Assembly: GCF_021554725.1 (NCBI RefSeq)
Contig: NZ_JAIZDP010000003.1
Location: 1-64,000, forward strand
Origin: Sinomonas notoginsengisoli
GTDB lineage: Bacteria > Actinomycetota > Actinomycetes > Actinomycetales > Micrococcaceae
Reading direction: 5' to 3'
DNA length: 64,000 nt
A program made the translations under genes and the position numbers. Each line of letters begins with the position of its first letter. The first letter of the stretch is position 1. A model generated the notes under the pieces. That model saw only the letters and a list, made by a program, of their open reading frames with translations, had not been told where the DNA came from and did not search any database. Shown piece after piece: positions 24,447 to 33,418 of this stretch.

Positions 24447-24473
24447 GTACTTAAAGAGTACGATCGGCCGTAC
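24447..24473. promoter_or_regulatory. Overlapping palindromes in the TetR / hydrolase divergon
   Basis: GTACT-TAAAG-AGTAC (24447-24461) and GTACG-ATCGGC-CGTAC (24458-24473) overlap in the AT-rich region between the divergent genes. TATAGT at 24499-24504 is a possible -10 box for the hydrolase. TetR dimers commonly bind such sites. Confidence 0.6.
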
Positions 24474-24541
24474 AGAAATAAATTAGCACGACCGTCCATA
24501 TAGTTTTCGTGTCGGTGCAGTTTTCAACCCGGGAGGGTGTT

Positions 24542-25459
24542 ATGTCCGCTCAAGCCGCCGCCGGAACAGCAGCAAGCCCAGCGACCGGCCGCAGACTCCC
24601 TACGGTCCGGGAAGCAGCGCTCGGGGCGGCCTTGGGCGCGATCCGCCAACTCCCGCCGAGGGCCGCGGCCGCAGCGGCCCTGCCGTTCTTCATGAGGGTC
24701 GGCCCCCGTCGCATAGTCCAAACCGAGGAGGAGCACACCCACCTCATCTCCCAACGGTCCCGGATACGGGTGCCGGGGCTGCAGGGCAAAGGGGGGGAGG
24801 CCGTCGCGTACGCGTGGGGCTCGGGCGACCGGCCCGTGCTCCTCGTCCACGGTTGGGCCGGCCGCGCTTCGCAATTCGCGCCGCTCGTACGGGAGCTGCG
24901 CTATGCCGGGGTGGCCGCAGTCGCCTTTGACGCACCGGCTCACGGCGACGCGCCCGGTCGCGGCACGTACATCCTCGACTTCATCGGAGCCATGGCGGAG
25001 CTCGAACGGAGGCACGGCCCGTTCCGCGCCGTCGTCGCCCACTCCTTCGGTTCCCTCGCCGCCCTCGTAGCCATCTCGGAGGGGCTGGTGGCCGATCGCG
25101 CCGTCACTGTCTCCGGGATGGGCGACGCCGACCATCTGGTCGCGTCCTTCGCCACTGCCGCTGGCTTGGGGCCGACCGCGGCGGCCGCCCTCCGCGAGCG
25201 CTTCGCCCGGCGGATCTTCCCGCTCGAACCCGACGTTTACGGGCGGTTCTCCGCGGTGCGGCATCCTCTCCCCGAGTCTGTTCCGCTGCTCGTCGTGCAC
25301 GACGTCGCCGATCGCCGCGTGCCCTCCACCGAAGCCGGTCGGCTTGTCGCCGCCAACGCCGGCCACGCCTCACAGCTCTCGACCCGCGGCCTCGGCCATC
25401 AGCGGATTCTGGCCGACGAGCGCGTGCTCACGGAGATCACGCAGTTCGTCGCGGCCTAG
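24542..25459 (+). CDS. Alpha/beta hydrolase, TetR-controlled
   Basis: About 305 residues. LLVHGWAGRASQFAPLV is the oxyanion strand, AHSFGSLAAL the nucleophile elbow, HDVADRRVP the acid and GLGHQRIL the histidine. A 60-residue N-terminal extension rich in Ala precedes the core and contains one hydrophobic stretch. GGGAGGG lies before the ATG at 24542. The gene is divergent from a TetR regulator, an arrangement typical of hydrolases induced by a xenobiotic or lipid ligand. The substrate is unknown. Confidence 0.83.
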   Translation: MSAQAAAGTAASPATGRRLPTVREAALGAALGAIRQLPPRAAAAAALPFFMRVGPRRIVQTEEEHTHLISQRSRIRVPGLQGKGGEAVAYAWGSGDRPVLLVHGWAGRASQFAPLVRELRYAGVAAVAFDAPAHGDAPGRGTYILDFIGAMAELERRHGPFRAVVAHSFGSLAALVAISEGLVADRAVTVSGMGDADHLVASFATAAGLGPTAAAALRERFARRIFPLEPDVYGRFSAVRHPLPESVPLLVVHDVADRRVPSTEAGRLVAANAGHASQLSTRGLGHQRILADERVLTEITQFVAA

Positions 25460-25468
25460 TGCCCGCCG

Positions 25469-25502
25469 ATGTTGAAGCTCATCGCATGTTGAAGCTCATC
25501 GC
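25469..25502. repeat. 17-bp tandem duplication
   Basis: ATGTTGAAGCTCATCGC occurs twice without spacer (25469-25485, 25486-25502) just after the hydrolase stop codon. The perfect identity suggests a recent slippage event. Confidence 0.8.
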
Positions 25503-25537
25503 GCGCCCTCGCGCCGGGTGCTGCGGCGCTGCGCGGC

Positions 25538-26326
25538 TCACTCGCGGCAGGCAGCCACAAACGCGGCCAGGATCGCCTCGAGCTGGCCGGGCGCGGCCGC
25601 CCGGGTCTGGCCGTCCTCGGGGTGCCACTGCACCGCCAGGAGCCATGGCGTCACACCTTCGGAGCCGGTGCTATCACTCGGATCCGCCAGCTCCACTGCC
25701 TCGACGACCCCGTCCGGCGCTGTCGCGGCGACGCGCAGCCCGTCGCCGACGCGCGCTACGGCCTGGTGGTGTCCGGAAACGACCCGGGCAGTGGGCCCAA
25801 GAATCTCGGCCAGCCGCGTGCCCGGCTCCATGGAGACGTCGTGGAGGACCATGGGCCCCTTCGGATCGTCGTGGTTGAGGTGGATACCAGCTGCGCCGCT
25901 GGGCGCTGTCCGCGGGAGGTCCTCGTGCAGTGTGCCGCCCAGGGCCACGTTGATGATCTGGAGGCCCCGGCAGATTCCGAGGACTGGCATGTCCGATGCG
26001 AGGGCGTCCCGCACGAGGCGAGCTTCGGCGTCGTCGGAAGCCCGGTCCACTCCCGAAACGGTGGGGTGTGCCGCATCGCCGTCGTACACCGCCGGGTCTA
26101 CATCGCCGCCGCCCATGATCACTACGCCGTCGAACTGGGCATTCAATGACACGGCGTCCGGGAGATCGCCCGCCGCTGCGTCGAGGACCATGGGCTCGGC
26201 GCCTGCCTCTCGCAGGCCGGTCGCCGCATTGGCGGTGAGCGTGGCCAGCTCGGAGTGGAACCAGGGCTCGTGCGACGGCGCGGTGATCGCCCACGTGACG
26301 GCGATGCGCGGGGCCCCGCCGCTCAT
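25538..26326 (-). CDS. Gamma-glutamyl-gamma-aminobutyrate hydrolase-like protein (peptidase C26)
   Basis: A 262-residue class I glutamine amidotransferase-like protein. The nucleophilic Cys is in LGICRGLQIINVALGG, and a C-terminal VQWHPE supplies His and Glu of the triad. The match is to PuuD-type enzymes that release GABA or similar amines from gamma-glutamyl conjugates. Its start overlaps the upstream gene by four bases, so the two are co-translated. It lies 3 kb from the GABA/aminovalerate-type operon, which may or may not be functionally relevant. Confidence 0.85.
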   Translation of the reverse strand: MSGGAPRIAVTWAITAPSHEPWFHSELATLTANAATGLREAGAEPMVLDAAAGDLPDAVSLNAQFDGVVIMGGGDVDPAVYDGDAAHPTVSGVDRASDDAEARLVRDALASDMPVLGICRGLQIINVALGGTLHEDLPRTAPSGAAGIHLNHDDPKGPMVLHDVSMEPGTRLAEILGPTARVVSGHHQAVARVGDGLRVAATAPDGVVEAVELADPSDSTGSEGVTPWLLAVQWHPEDGQTRAAAPGQLEAILAAFVAACRE

Positions 26327-27414
26327 GCGTCTGTGGCGTGCCGTGGATACAGCGGGTTGTGACCCGCGGCAACCCGCTCACCCTCAACCGGCGGACCGGG
26401 CGGGGTGCCGTCGCCGAAGGGACGCCCGCCGAGACTCTCCCGGCCGTGCGGCGTGAGCCAGTTCGAAAGGTCCGGGCCGTCCGGGACGATCCCCGTGGGA
26501 TTGATGTCCTCGTGCACGATGTAGTAATGCTGCTTGATCTGCACGAAGTCGATCGTGTCGCCGAATCCCGGCGTCTGGAACAGGTCCCGCGCGTAGCCCC
26601 ACAGCGCGGGCATCTCTGTGAGCTTGTTCCGGTTGCACTTGAAGTGCCCGTGGTAGACGGGGTCGAAGCGCGCGAGCGTGGTGAAGAGGCGGACGTCCGC
26701 CTCGGTGATGGTGTCCCCGACGAGGTAGCGCTGACGGCTGAGGCGGTCCTCGAGCCAGTCCATGGCCTCCCACAGTCTGGCGTAGGCGCGGTCGTAGGAA
26801 TTCTGGGATCCCGCGAAGCCGCAGCGGTAGACGCCGTTGTTGACGTCCTTGAAGACGCGCTCGTTCACCTCGTCGATCTCCGCGCGGAGCGGCTCGGGGT
26901 AGAGGTCCGGGGCGCCCTCGCGGTGGAAGTCAATCCACTCGAGTTCGAAGTCGATGGTGATCTGGGGGTAGTTGTTGGTCACAACGGCGCCGCTGGCCAC
27001 CTCGACGATGGCCGGCACCGTAATGCCGCGCGGGTAGTCGGGGAAACGCTGGAAGTAGGCCTCCTGGAGGCGTTCGATGCCGAGGACCGGGTCGCGGCCG
27101 TCCGGATCGAGGTCGAAAGTCCATGACCGCACGTCGTGCGTGGGACCTGGCAGCCCGAGCGACATCGCATTCTCAAGCCCGAGCAGCCGCCGGACGATGA
27201 CCGTCCGGTTGGCCCACGGGCAGGCTCGCGCCGCGACCAGCCGATAGCGGCCGGCCTCGGCTGGCCATGCCTTCGCCCCCTCGGGCTCGGGGGTCCCGGG
27301 CGGGAACGTGCCGTCCCGCGTGATGCGGTCCTCGATGTAGTTCGTGTCCCGAGTGAACTCCTCGCCCGTGTGGACATAGGCGCCTTTGGTGCTGAATCCG
27401 CTGCTGTCAGCCAT
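26323..27414 (-). CDS. Glutathionyl-hydroquinone reductase-like protein (Xi-class GST)
   Basis: A 363-residue Xi-class glutathione-transferase homologue (YqjG/ECM4 family). ARACPWANRTVIVRRLLGL holds the catalytic CPW; NNYPQITIDF and the helical C-terminal domain with GDTITEADVRLFTTLARFD match the family. In actinobacteria, which use mycothiol, the thiol partner is probably mycothiol rather than glutathione. It reduces thiol conjugates of hydroquinones. It forms an operon with the C26 amidase, overlapping by four bases. Confidence 0.87.
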   Translation of the reverse strand: MADSSGFSTKGAYVHTGEEFTRDTNYIEDRITRDGTFPPGTPEPEGAKAWPAEAGRYRLVAARACPWANRTVIVRRLLGLENAMSLGLPGPTHDVRSWTFDLDPDGRDPVLGIERLQEAYFQRFPDYPRGITVPAIVEVASGAVVTNNYPQITIDFELEWIDFHREGAPDLYPEPLRAEIDEVNERVFKDVNNGVYRCGFAGSQNSYDRAYARLWEAMDWLEDRLSRQRYLVGDTITEADVRLFTTLARFDPVYHGHFKCNRNKLTEMPALWGYARDLFQTPGFGDTIDFVQIKQHYYIVHEDINPTGIVPDGPDLSNWLTPHGRESLGGRPFGDGTPPGPPVEGERVAAGHNPLYPRHATDA

Positions 27415-27474
27415 ACGGCCAGCCTAACCCGGGGCTCCGACACCGCGGCAGGCGGTGGCAGGCGGTGGACCCAA

Positions 27475-28332
27475 TCAGCCGATCGTGGCCGGCGTCGCCT
27501 CCCGCTCCGCGACCCGGCGGCCTGCCCGCGCGGTCCGTTGAGCAGCGCGGCCCTGGAGATAGCGGGCGAAGTGCGAGATGAGGATGTTGGTGACCACGTA
27601 CACGACGGCGATGACGAGGAAGGTCTGGATCAGGTGGCCCGTGTACGCGGTGAGGTTGTTCGACGTCTTCATCAGCTCCGGATAGCTCACGGCGTAGCCG
27701 AGCGTGGTGTCCTTCAGGAGCACCACGAGCTGGGCGACCATGGAGGGGACCACGATTCGGACGGCCTGCGGCAGCACCACGAACCGGGTGGCCTGCGAGT
27801 GCTGGAGCCCGATGCTCAGAGCCGCCTCGACCTGCCCCGCCGGAAGCGCCACGATGCCGGCCCGGAAAATCTCCGCCATCACCGCCGAGCTGCACAGCAC
27901 GATGGGGATGACGAGCTTCCAGAAGATATCGGGGTTGATGCCGTAGGTGGGCAGCCCGCTCACGAAGATGTAGACGACGAGCAGGAGCGGCACCGAACGG
28001 AAGAACTCGATGTAGGCGACGGCGGGAATGCGGAGCCACGCTCGCCGCGAGGTGCGCGCCAAGGCCATGAGGAGTGCGGTCGGGATCGCGAAGAGCGCAG
28101 ACATGGCCGCCGCGAGGGCCGTGTTGCCCAAGCCCGCGAGGAGGAACTGGATGTAGGGCCACTGGGTGAATTCCGCCCAACGCTCCGCGGCCAGCTGCCC
28201 GGCCTGGCCAAAGCGCAGGACAACGAGGATGATGACGGCGGCAATCGCGAGGATGCTCAGGGCAGTCACCATCCGGATGATGCGCCTCCCGCGGGGGCCA
28301 GCCGCGTCGAAGATGTGTTCCTGGGTGCTCAC
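27475..28332 (-). CDS. Polar amino-acid ABC transporter permease
   Basis: About 285 residues, with five to six helices and the EAA loop (SIGLQHSQATRFVVLPQAVRIV). It belongs to the HisM/GluD-type permeases. I prefer GTG 28332: GGAGGG lies eight bases before it and the start overlaps the upstream stop by four bases. The longer C-terminal tail is Arg-rich. It is the last gene of the binding protein-permease-permease operon, and no ATPase gene follows. Confidence 0.88.
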   Translation of the reverse strand: MSTQEHIFDAAGPRGRRIIRMVTALSILAIAAVIILVVLRFGQAGQLAAERWAEFTQWPYIQFLLAGLGNTALAAAMSALFAIPTALLMALARTSRRAWLRIPAVAYIEFFRSVPLLLVVYIFVSGLPTYGINPDIFWKLVIPIVLCSSAVMAEIFRAGIVALPAGQVEAALSIGLQHSQATRFVVLPQAVRIVVPSMVAQLVVLLKDTTLGYAVSYPELMKTSNNLTAYTGHLIQTFLVIAVVYVVTNILISHFARYLQGRAAQRTARAGRRVAEREATPATIG

Positions 28333-28976
28333 CGCTGGACCCTCCACCGCTTCTCGAGCCGCGCCCCTACGCCGCCGGCGAGGAGCGAGATGATGACATA
28401 GGCGAACGCGACGATGATGTACGCCGTGAGGCCGAGCGCGGCCTGGTTGTTGATCTCGGAGACCTGCAGCGTGAGGTCCTTGACGCCGATCACCCCGGCG
28501 AGCGAGGAGCTCAGGAGGATGCCGATGAACACGTTCACGAGCGGCTGCACGACGCTTCGGTAGGCCTGTGGGAACAGGACGTGCCGGAGCACCCCGAAGA
28601 AGTCAAGGCCGATGGAGCGCGCGGCCTCGATCTGCCCCACGGCGACCGCGTTGATGCCGGTGCGGATGGCCTCGCACGTGAACGCTCCCCCGAGCAGGGT
28701 CATGGACAGCGCCGCGCACGTGAAGAGGTCGAAGGTCAGGCCGATGTCCGGCAGTCCGAACGTGATGACGACCAGGAGGCTGATCAACGGGATGTTGACG
28801 AACAGCTCGACGTACAGCCGCCCGACCGCCCTCAGCGGCACGATCGGGCTGATGCGGAACGCAGCCATGAGCGTGCCCAGCACGAGCGAGCCCACGAAGC
28901 CGACTGCCGTGAGCCTGACCGTCATCCACAGGCCGTCGAGCAGTTCGGGGAGGTAGGTGGTGAACAGCTCCTCCAT
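28329..28976 (-). CDS. Polar amino-acid ABC transporter permease
   Basis: A 215-residue permease of the HisQ/GluC type, starting MEELFTTYLPELLDGLWMT. Its EAA loop is RSIGLDFFGVLRHVLFPQAYRSVV. It pairs with the permease immediately downstream to form the membrane heterodimer. Eight bases separate it from the binding-protein gene upstream. Confidence 0.9.
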   Translation of the reverse strand: MEELFTTYLPELLDGLWMTVRLTAVGFVGSLVLGTLMAAFRISPIVPLRAVGRLYVELFVNIPLISLLVVITFGLPDIGLTFDLFTCAALSMTLLGGAFTCEAIRTGINAVAVGQIEAARSIGLDFFGVLRHVLFPQAYRSVVQPLVNVFIGILLSSSLAGVIGVKDLTLQVSEINNQAALGLTAYIIVAFAYVIISLLAGGVGARLEKRWRVQR

Positions 28977-28984
28977 GGCGTGGG

Positions 28985-29971
28985 TCAGGAGGCGATGGCC
29001 GGCGGCTTGGGCGGATCTGTCTTGACGACCTGCCCCACCGTGGCCTTCCAGAGCGCCGCCCACGAGCCGTCCGCCTCGATGGACTTGAGCCACGTGTTGA
29101 CGAACGCGAGCGCGTCGCTGCCCTTGTGCAGGCCGATCCCATACGGGTCCGCGTTGCCGAAGGGGTCGCCGACGATCTTGACGTCCTTGTTCTTGGCCAC
29201 ATTCGAGAGCAGGATCGACTGGTCGATCACGTAGGCGTCCACGCGGCCCTGCTGGACGGCTGCGAGGCACTTCGGGTTGTCGTCGAAGGTCTGCACATTC
29301 GCCTTCGGCGCGTACTTCTGCAGAAGGGCAACGCCGGTGCTGGCCCCCTGTGTGGCGACGTTCTTGCCAGCGAGGTCATCGACGGAGTTGATGTTCGAGT
29401 TCGTCGACTTCACCAGGATCGCGGACTTCGACTCGTAGTACGGCCCGGCGAAATCGACCTTCTGCTGGCGCGCGGGCGTTATCGAGTAGGTCGCAATGAT
29501 GAGGTCCACGGACTGGTTCTGCAGGAGCGTCTCGCGGGTGTCCACCGTGACCTGGCTGAGGTTCTCCTTGGGCTGCCCCGTGATGTACTTCGCGAGGAGC
29601 TGAGAGATGCCGGCGTCGAAGCCCGCCACCTTCCCGGTGGCCGGGTCCCGCAGTGAGAAGAGCGACGACGTGTCCGTGCCGCCGCGGTTGATCGACCCGC
29701 GGGCCTTGATGGCCTTGGCCCACTCGTTCCCGTCCACGAGCGAGGCATCCGCGACAGCACCCTTGGACAGGACGGCGTCAAACGCCGCGAGGTCGATCGC
29801 CGAGCCTGAGCCCGAGCCGGGGCTCCCCCCGGAACTCGCCGAGCCTGAGGATGCCGGGAGCGAAGGACTGCTCGAGCACGCGGCGAGCGCTCCAGCACTG
29901 AGGGTCCCAAGGCTTAGGCCGAGGAGCCTCCTCCTGCTGAGCTGGAGCCCAGCCGTTTCGATCCGATCCAT
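28985..29971 (-). CDS. Amino-acid ABC transporter substrate-binding lipoprotein
   Basis: A 328-residue periplasmic-binding-protein type II (SBP_bac_3) lipoprotein of the glutamate/polar amino acid group. The signal peptide has twin arginines (SRRRLLGLSLG) and a lipobox LAAC with Cys32, followed by a Ser/Gly linker. The mature domain has DAGISQLLAKYI, VDLIIATYSITPARQQKVDFAGPYYES and NVATQGASTG, all standard for the fold. It is the first gene of the importer operon. The ligand could be glutamate, but this is not certain. Confidence 0.9.
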   Translation of the reverse strand: MDRIETAGLQLSRRRLLGLSLGTLSAGALAACSSSPSLPASSGSASSGGSPGSGSGSAIDLAAFDAVLSKGAVADASLVDGNEWAKAIKARGSINRGGTDTSSLFSLRDPATGKVAGFDAGISQLLAKYITGQPKENLSQVTVDTRETLLQNQSVDLIIATYSITPARQQKVDFAGPYYESKSAILVKSTNSNINSVDDLAGKNVATQGASTGVALLQKYAPKANVQTFDDNPKCLAAVQQGRVDAYVIDQSILLSNVAKNKDVKIVGDPFGNADPYGIGLHKGSDALAFVNTWLKSIEADGSWAALWKATVGQVVKTDPPKPPAIAS

Positions 29972-30202
29972 GGCAGTACCTCCATGACGTCTGGCCCGTC
30001 AATGCGGGCCACCAGTGGTGGGCCTAAACCCCTGTCGGTCTCCGGGGCGCCAGTCTAAGCACGCTTTCCGCCATGGTGTAGGCACGACGCGGAAAGGCGC
30101 GGAAAATGGAATCCGCCGCCGCGTCTGCGCCTACACGTCTGGACCCGCGACGACGGGGCACGTTCGAGAACCTGAAACCCCTGTGAATGCGAGGACCTGG
30201 AC

Positions 30203-31384
30203 GTGGAAACGACTGAACCGGCGGTCTCGGATGAGACCATGGGGTGGATTACCCGCCTGATCGAAATCGACACCACAAGCCGTGGCAGCAACCTTCCGCT
30301 CATTGACGTCGTCGCGGCCGAGGTGCGCCGCAGCGGCGTCGAACCCGTCCTCGTGCCGAACACAGACGGCAGCAAGGCCAACCTCGTTGCCACCTTCCCC
30401 GCCTCGGACGGCTCAGTGCACGGTGGCATCATCCTGTCGGGCCACACCGACGTGGTCCCCGTGGACGGGCAGGAGTGGTCGAGCGAGCCGTTCGCACCCG
30501 AGGTCCGCGACGGCCGCCTCTACGGACGCGGGGCCTGCGACATGAAGGCGTTTGTGGGAGCGGTCGTGGCCCGGATCCCCGAGATCGCCGCCCAGCCCCT
30601 GCGCGAACCGCTCCATCTGGCCTTCTCGTATGACGAGGAGATCGGCTGCCTCGGTGCGGAGGATCTCGTCAAGGACATGGTGGGCCGGGGCCTGCGGCCG
30701 CGTGCGTGCATCGTCGGGGAACCCACGAGCATGCGGGTGATCCGTGGGCACAAGTCGATCAACCTCGTGCGCCTGGACTTCCGGGGCGTCGCGGCGCATT
30801 CCTCCCGCACACCGTACGGCGTCAACGCGATCGAGTACGCCTCAGCGTTCGCCCGGTTCGTGCGCGGCATCGCCGATGAATTCAGGGAGCAGGGCCCGCA
30901 CGACGACGCCTTCGACGTCCCGTTCACAACCTGCACGGTGAACCTCATCGAGGGGGGCATCGCCGTCAACACCATCCCTGCCGAGTGCAGCCTGCAGTTC
31001 GAGTTCCGCACCATCGGTGGCGTTGACAGCCGTTCGCTGCTCGGCCGCTTCCAGTCCGAGCTGGACCGGATCGAGGCCCAGATGAAGGCGGAGAACCCCG
31101 CTGCAGGCATCGATGTCACGGTCGTCGCAGCGGCGCCCGGCCTCGACACCGGGAAGGACGCCGACGTGGTGCGGCTCGCTGCCGAGTGGGGCGGTGAGCC
31201 GAGCCCTGAGAAGGTGGCCTACGGTACCGAGGCCGGCCTCTTCGACCAGGGCGGGATCCCCACCGTGGTCTGCGGCCCGGGGGACATCGCCCAAGCTCAC
31301 TCCCCCGACGAATTCGTGGAGCTCGCGCAGATTGCCAAGTGCGAGGAGTTCCTCGACAGCGTCATCGCCCACGTCCGCGGCTGA
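30203..31384 (+). CDS. argE: Acetylornithine deacetylase
   Basis: A 393-residue M20A metallohydrolase. SGHTDVVPVDG and GRGACDMKAFVGA contain the first metal ligands and catalytic Asp, YDEEIGCLGAEDLV the general-base Glu, and VCGPGDIAQAHSPDE the last His. The pattern fits ArgE, which hydrolyses N-acetylornithine to ornithine in arginine synthesis or degrades related acyl-amino acids. The start is a GTG with only a weak ribosome-binding site. It is divergent from the amino-acid importer. Confidence 0.82.
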   Translation: METTEPAVSDETMGWITRLIEIDTTSRGSNLPLIDVVAAEVRRSGVEPVLVPNTDGSKANLVATFPASDGSVHGGIILSGHTDVVPVDGQEWSSEPFAPEVRDGRLYGRGACDMKAFVGAVVARIPEIAAQPLREPLHLAFSYDEEIGCLGAEDLVKDMVGRGLRPRACIVGEPTSMRVIRGHKSINLVRLDFRGVAAHSSRTPYGVNAIEYASAFARFVRGIADEFREQGPHDDAFDVPFTTCTVNLIEGGIAVNTIPAECSLQFEFRTIGGVDSRSLLGRFQSELDRIEAQMKAENPAAGIDVTVVAAAPGLDTGKDADVVRLAAEWGGEPSPEKVAYGTEAGLFDQGGIPTVVCGPGDIAQAHSPDEFVELAQIAKCEEFLDSVIAHVRG

Positions 31385-31387
31385 ACG

Positions 31388-31492
31388 GACAGCACCCTCG
31401 GTCTGATCCTGACGTTCGCCACGTTCGCCATTTCCTACCTGATCCGACCGCCCGGCGGCCCTCGTGGCCCAAGGGAGGGTGACGAACGTTGA
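31388..31492 (+). pseudogene. Remnant of an MHS-type MFS transporter
   Basis: Immediately after argE a short frame reads STLGLILTFATFAISYLIRP, then PGG. This resembles the helix-2/loop region (FGTFAVGFLARPLGG) of metabolite:H+ symporters such as ProP or shikimate transporters. It ends after 34 codons at TGA 31490, with no upstream start and no continuation. It is best read as a leftover of a deleted transporter gene that once followed argE. Confidence 0.45.
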
Positions 31493-31831
31493 CGACCACC
31501 GCATCGGCAGCACAATCGAGGCCCTCTCGGTCGTCGCGGCTGCCAGACCCATTTCCCCGCAACGTCCGCGTGGAACCGTACGTCCCGAGGCAGCCGTCGC
31601 GACGCTCGACGCCGATTCCTCCTATCGCTCGACCGCCGGCCGCGCGTGCGGCAGGGCGGATCCACCGAATTCGCGTCTCGACGGCTCCGGGGATGATTGC
31701 CAATGCTAGTCGCCGTCGAGTACCCTCCTGTCGCCAAGCACTGACTCCTGTGCTTCTCGAGAGGCATGCCGGAATCGACACCCCTGCTGGTACGGAAGCC
31801 CATCACGACGACGATCCGGAAAGCAGGGCGC
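31493..31831. other. Gene-poor stretch between transporter remnant and DUF998 gene
   Basis: Several overlapping open frames exist on both strands but all are Arg/Ser/Pro-rich and none resembles a protein family. No clear promoter or hairpin stands out. It probably consists of decayed sequence plus the promoter of the membrane protein gene that follows. Confidence 0.4.
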
Positions 31832-32350
31832 ATGCGGTCTCGGCGCGTCTTCAGCCTCTCCTGCTTCAGCGCCTTCGTGGTCGCCACGATGGCGCTCCCG
31901 GTGGTCCGCCCAGATCTGTCCCTGCGGCGAAATCAAATCAGTGACCTGCTGGTGGGCGACTGGTCCAAAGCCGCTATCGCTGCCTTCCTCATCCTGGCGG
32001 CCGGCGTGGCACTGCTGGGCCAGACCTGCTGGCGCCTCGGACGCCGGCCGACGTCGTCGGTGCTGTTTCTCTACGCGGTTGCGACCGCGGTCGCGGGCCT
32101 GACAACGCCAACCTCGGTTAACCACAACGTCGCGGCGCTCACCGCGTTCCTGGCCGGCCCCATCGCCGTGGCAACAGCCACCTGGCTTTCGCGGCGAGCA
32201 CGCATCGTATTGACCATCGCCTTGATCGGCTCGTTCGCCCTCTGGCCTCTGGGGATCGGCCTGGGCGAACGCGTCACGGTCTACGGCGAGATCCTCTTCT
32301 TCGCCTTCCTGTCCGCGACGGCCGAGCACATGCCCGCGCCGCCGCAGTGA
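31832..32350 (+). CDS. DUF998-type membrane protein
   Basis: About 172 residues from the ATG at 31832; an ATG at 31766 would add 22 residues. Five to six hydrophobic segments are visible (FSLSCFSAFVVATMALPV, AAIAAFLILAAGVALLG, VLFLYAVATAVAGLTTPT, ALTAFLAGPIAVATATW, IVLTIALIGSFALWPLG). The NQISDLLVGDW segment after helix 1 matches the NxIS(D/E) pattern of DUF998 proteins. Function is unknown. The opposite-strand frame is a charged shadow. Confidence 0.6.
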   Translation: MRSRRVFSLSCFSAFVVATMALPVVRPDLSLRRNQISDLLVGDWSKAAIAAFLILAAGVALLGQTCWRLGRRPTSSVLFLYAVATAVAGLTTPTSVNHNVAALTAFLAGPIAVATATWLSRRARIVLTIALIGSFALWPLGIGLGERVTVYGEILFFAFLSATAEHMPAPPQ

Positions 32351-32503
32351 CCCGCGAGGAGCCGCATGGACAGGACTGCACCGGCCCGCATCGAGCCTGA
32401 TCGACCAGAGGTGTCAGACCGCAGGGTGATACTCGGTTTCATGGAGCCCCGCTGGCCGCTAGCGTGGGACCCGGACCACACCATCAACGGCGAGGACGTG
32501 ACC

Positions 32504-33331
32504 ATGAACTCCACCATCCCCGATCTCGGCAGCTACCAGACCCTCGAACTGGACCTCGCGGACGGCGTTTTGACGCTCACCGTGAACCGGCCGGAGGCCC
32601 TCAACGCGCTCTCACAGCAGGTGGTCGCGGACCTGTGGAAGGCATTCACAGCGATCCAGGACTCGTGCACGCACGACGCCGGGTGGCCGGTTCGGGGGGT
32701 CATCGTCACCGGGGCGGGGGGCAAGGCCTTCGTGGCGGGCGCCGACATCCGGGAGATGTCCTCGATGGACCCGGAGGCCGCCTCGGGGTACGGCCGCTCG
32801 ATGCACGCCGTGACCCTGCTCATCGAGAAGCTCCCCGTGCCGGTCATCGCCGCGGTGGACGGCTTCGCGCTCGGCGGCGGCTGCGAATTCGCCCTGGCCT
32901 GCGACTTCATCTATGCCTCGGAGGCGGCCCAGTTCGGGCAGCCGGAGGTGAATCTGGGCCTCGTGCCGGGGTTCGGCGGCTCCGTACGCCTCCCGCAGCG
33001 CGTAGGACTCGGTCCCGCACGCGAGCTCATCTACACGGGCCGGCGGATCGACGCGGCGGCGGCCCTGCGCCTCGGCCTCGTGAACCGGGTCCTGCCAACC
33101 CGGGAGGCGCTCTTCGACGCGGCACGCGCCACCCTGGGTGAGATCGCCGGGAAGGCCCCGGCCGCCGTCGGACTCGCGAAGCAGTCGATCACCGGGGCGA
33201 CTGGCCGCAGCACCGCAAAAGGCCTCGAGGTCGAGGCGGAGGCCTTCCGCGAGGCCTTCACAACCGAGGACATGCGCGAGGGCACCACGGCGTTCCTCGA
33301 GAAGCGAAAGGCAGTGTTCGCGGGGAAGTAG
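32504..33331 (+). CDS. Enoyl-CoA hydratase/isomerase family protein
   Basis: A 275-residue crotonase. AFVAGADIREM and VDGFALGGGCEFALACDF form the oxyanion hole and CoA site; FGQPEVNLGLVPGFGGSVRL follows, and the position of the second catalytic Glu (PEVNLG) is kept. It hydrates 2-enoyl-CoA, for instance crotonyl-CoA from the glutarate route, to 3-hydroxyacyl-CoA. I chose the ATG at 32504, preceded by GAGGAC; a longer frame begins at 32366 but its extra residues do not resemble the family. Confidence 0.88.
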   Translation: MNSTIPDLGSYQTLELDLADGVLTLTVNRPEALNALSQQVVADLWKAFTAIQDSCTHDAGWPVRGVIVTGAGGKAFVAGADIREMSSMDPEAASGYGRSMHAVTLLIEKLPVPVIAAVDGFALGGGCEFALACDFIYASEAAQFGQPEVNLGLVPGFGGSVRLPQRVGLGPARELIYTGRRIDAAAALRLGLVNRVLPTREALFDAARATLGEIAGKAPAAVGLAKQSITGATGRSTAKGLEVEAEAFREAFTTEDMREGTTAFLEKRKAVFAGK

Positions 33332-33418
33332 GCCTAACGTTGAGGATTCAAGCGACACAAGGCTGACGGCAAGCCCGACCACAGCAAATCGACAGGCTCC
33401 CTCGGGAGAGTGGAACAC

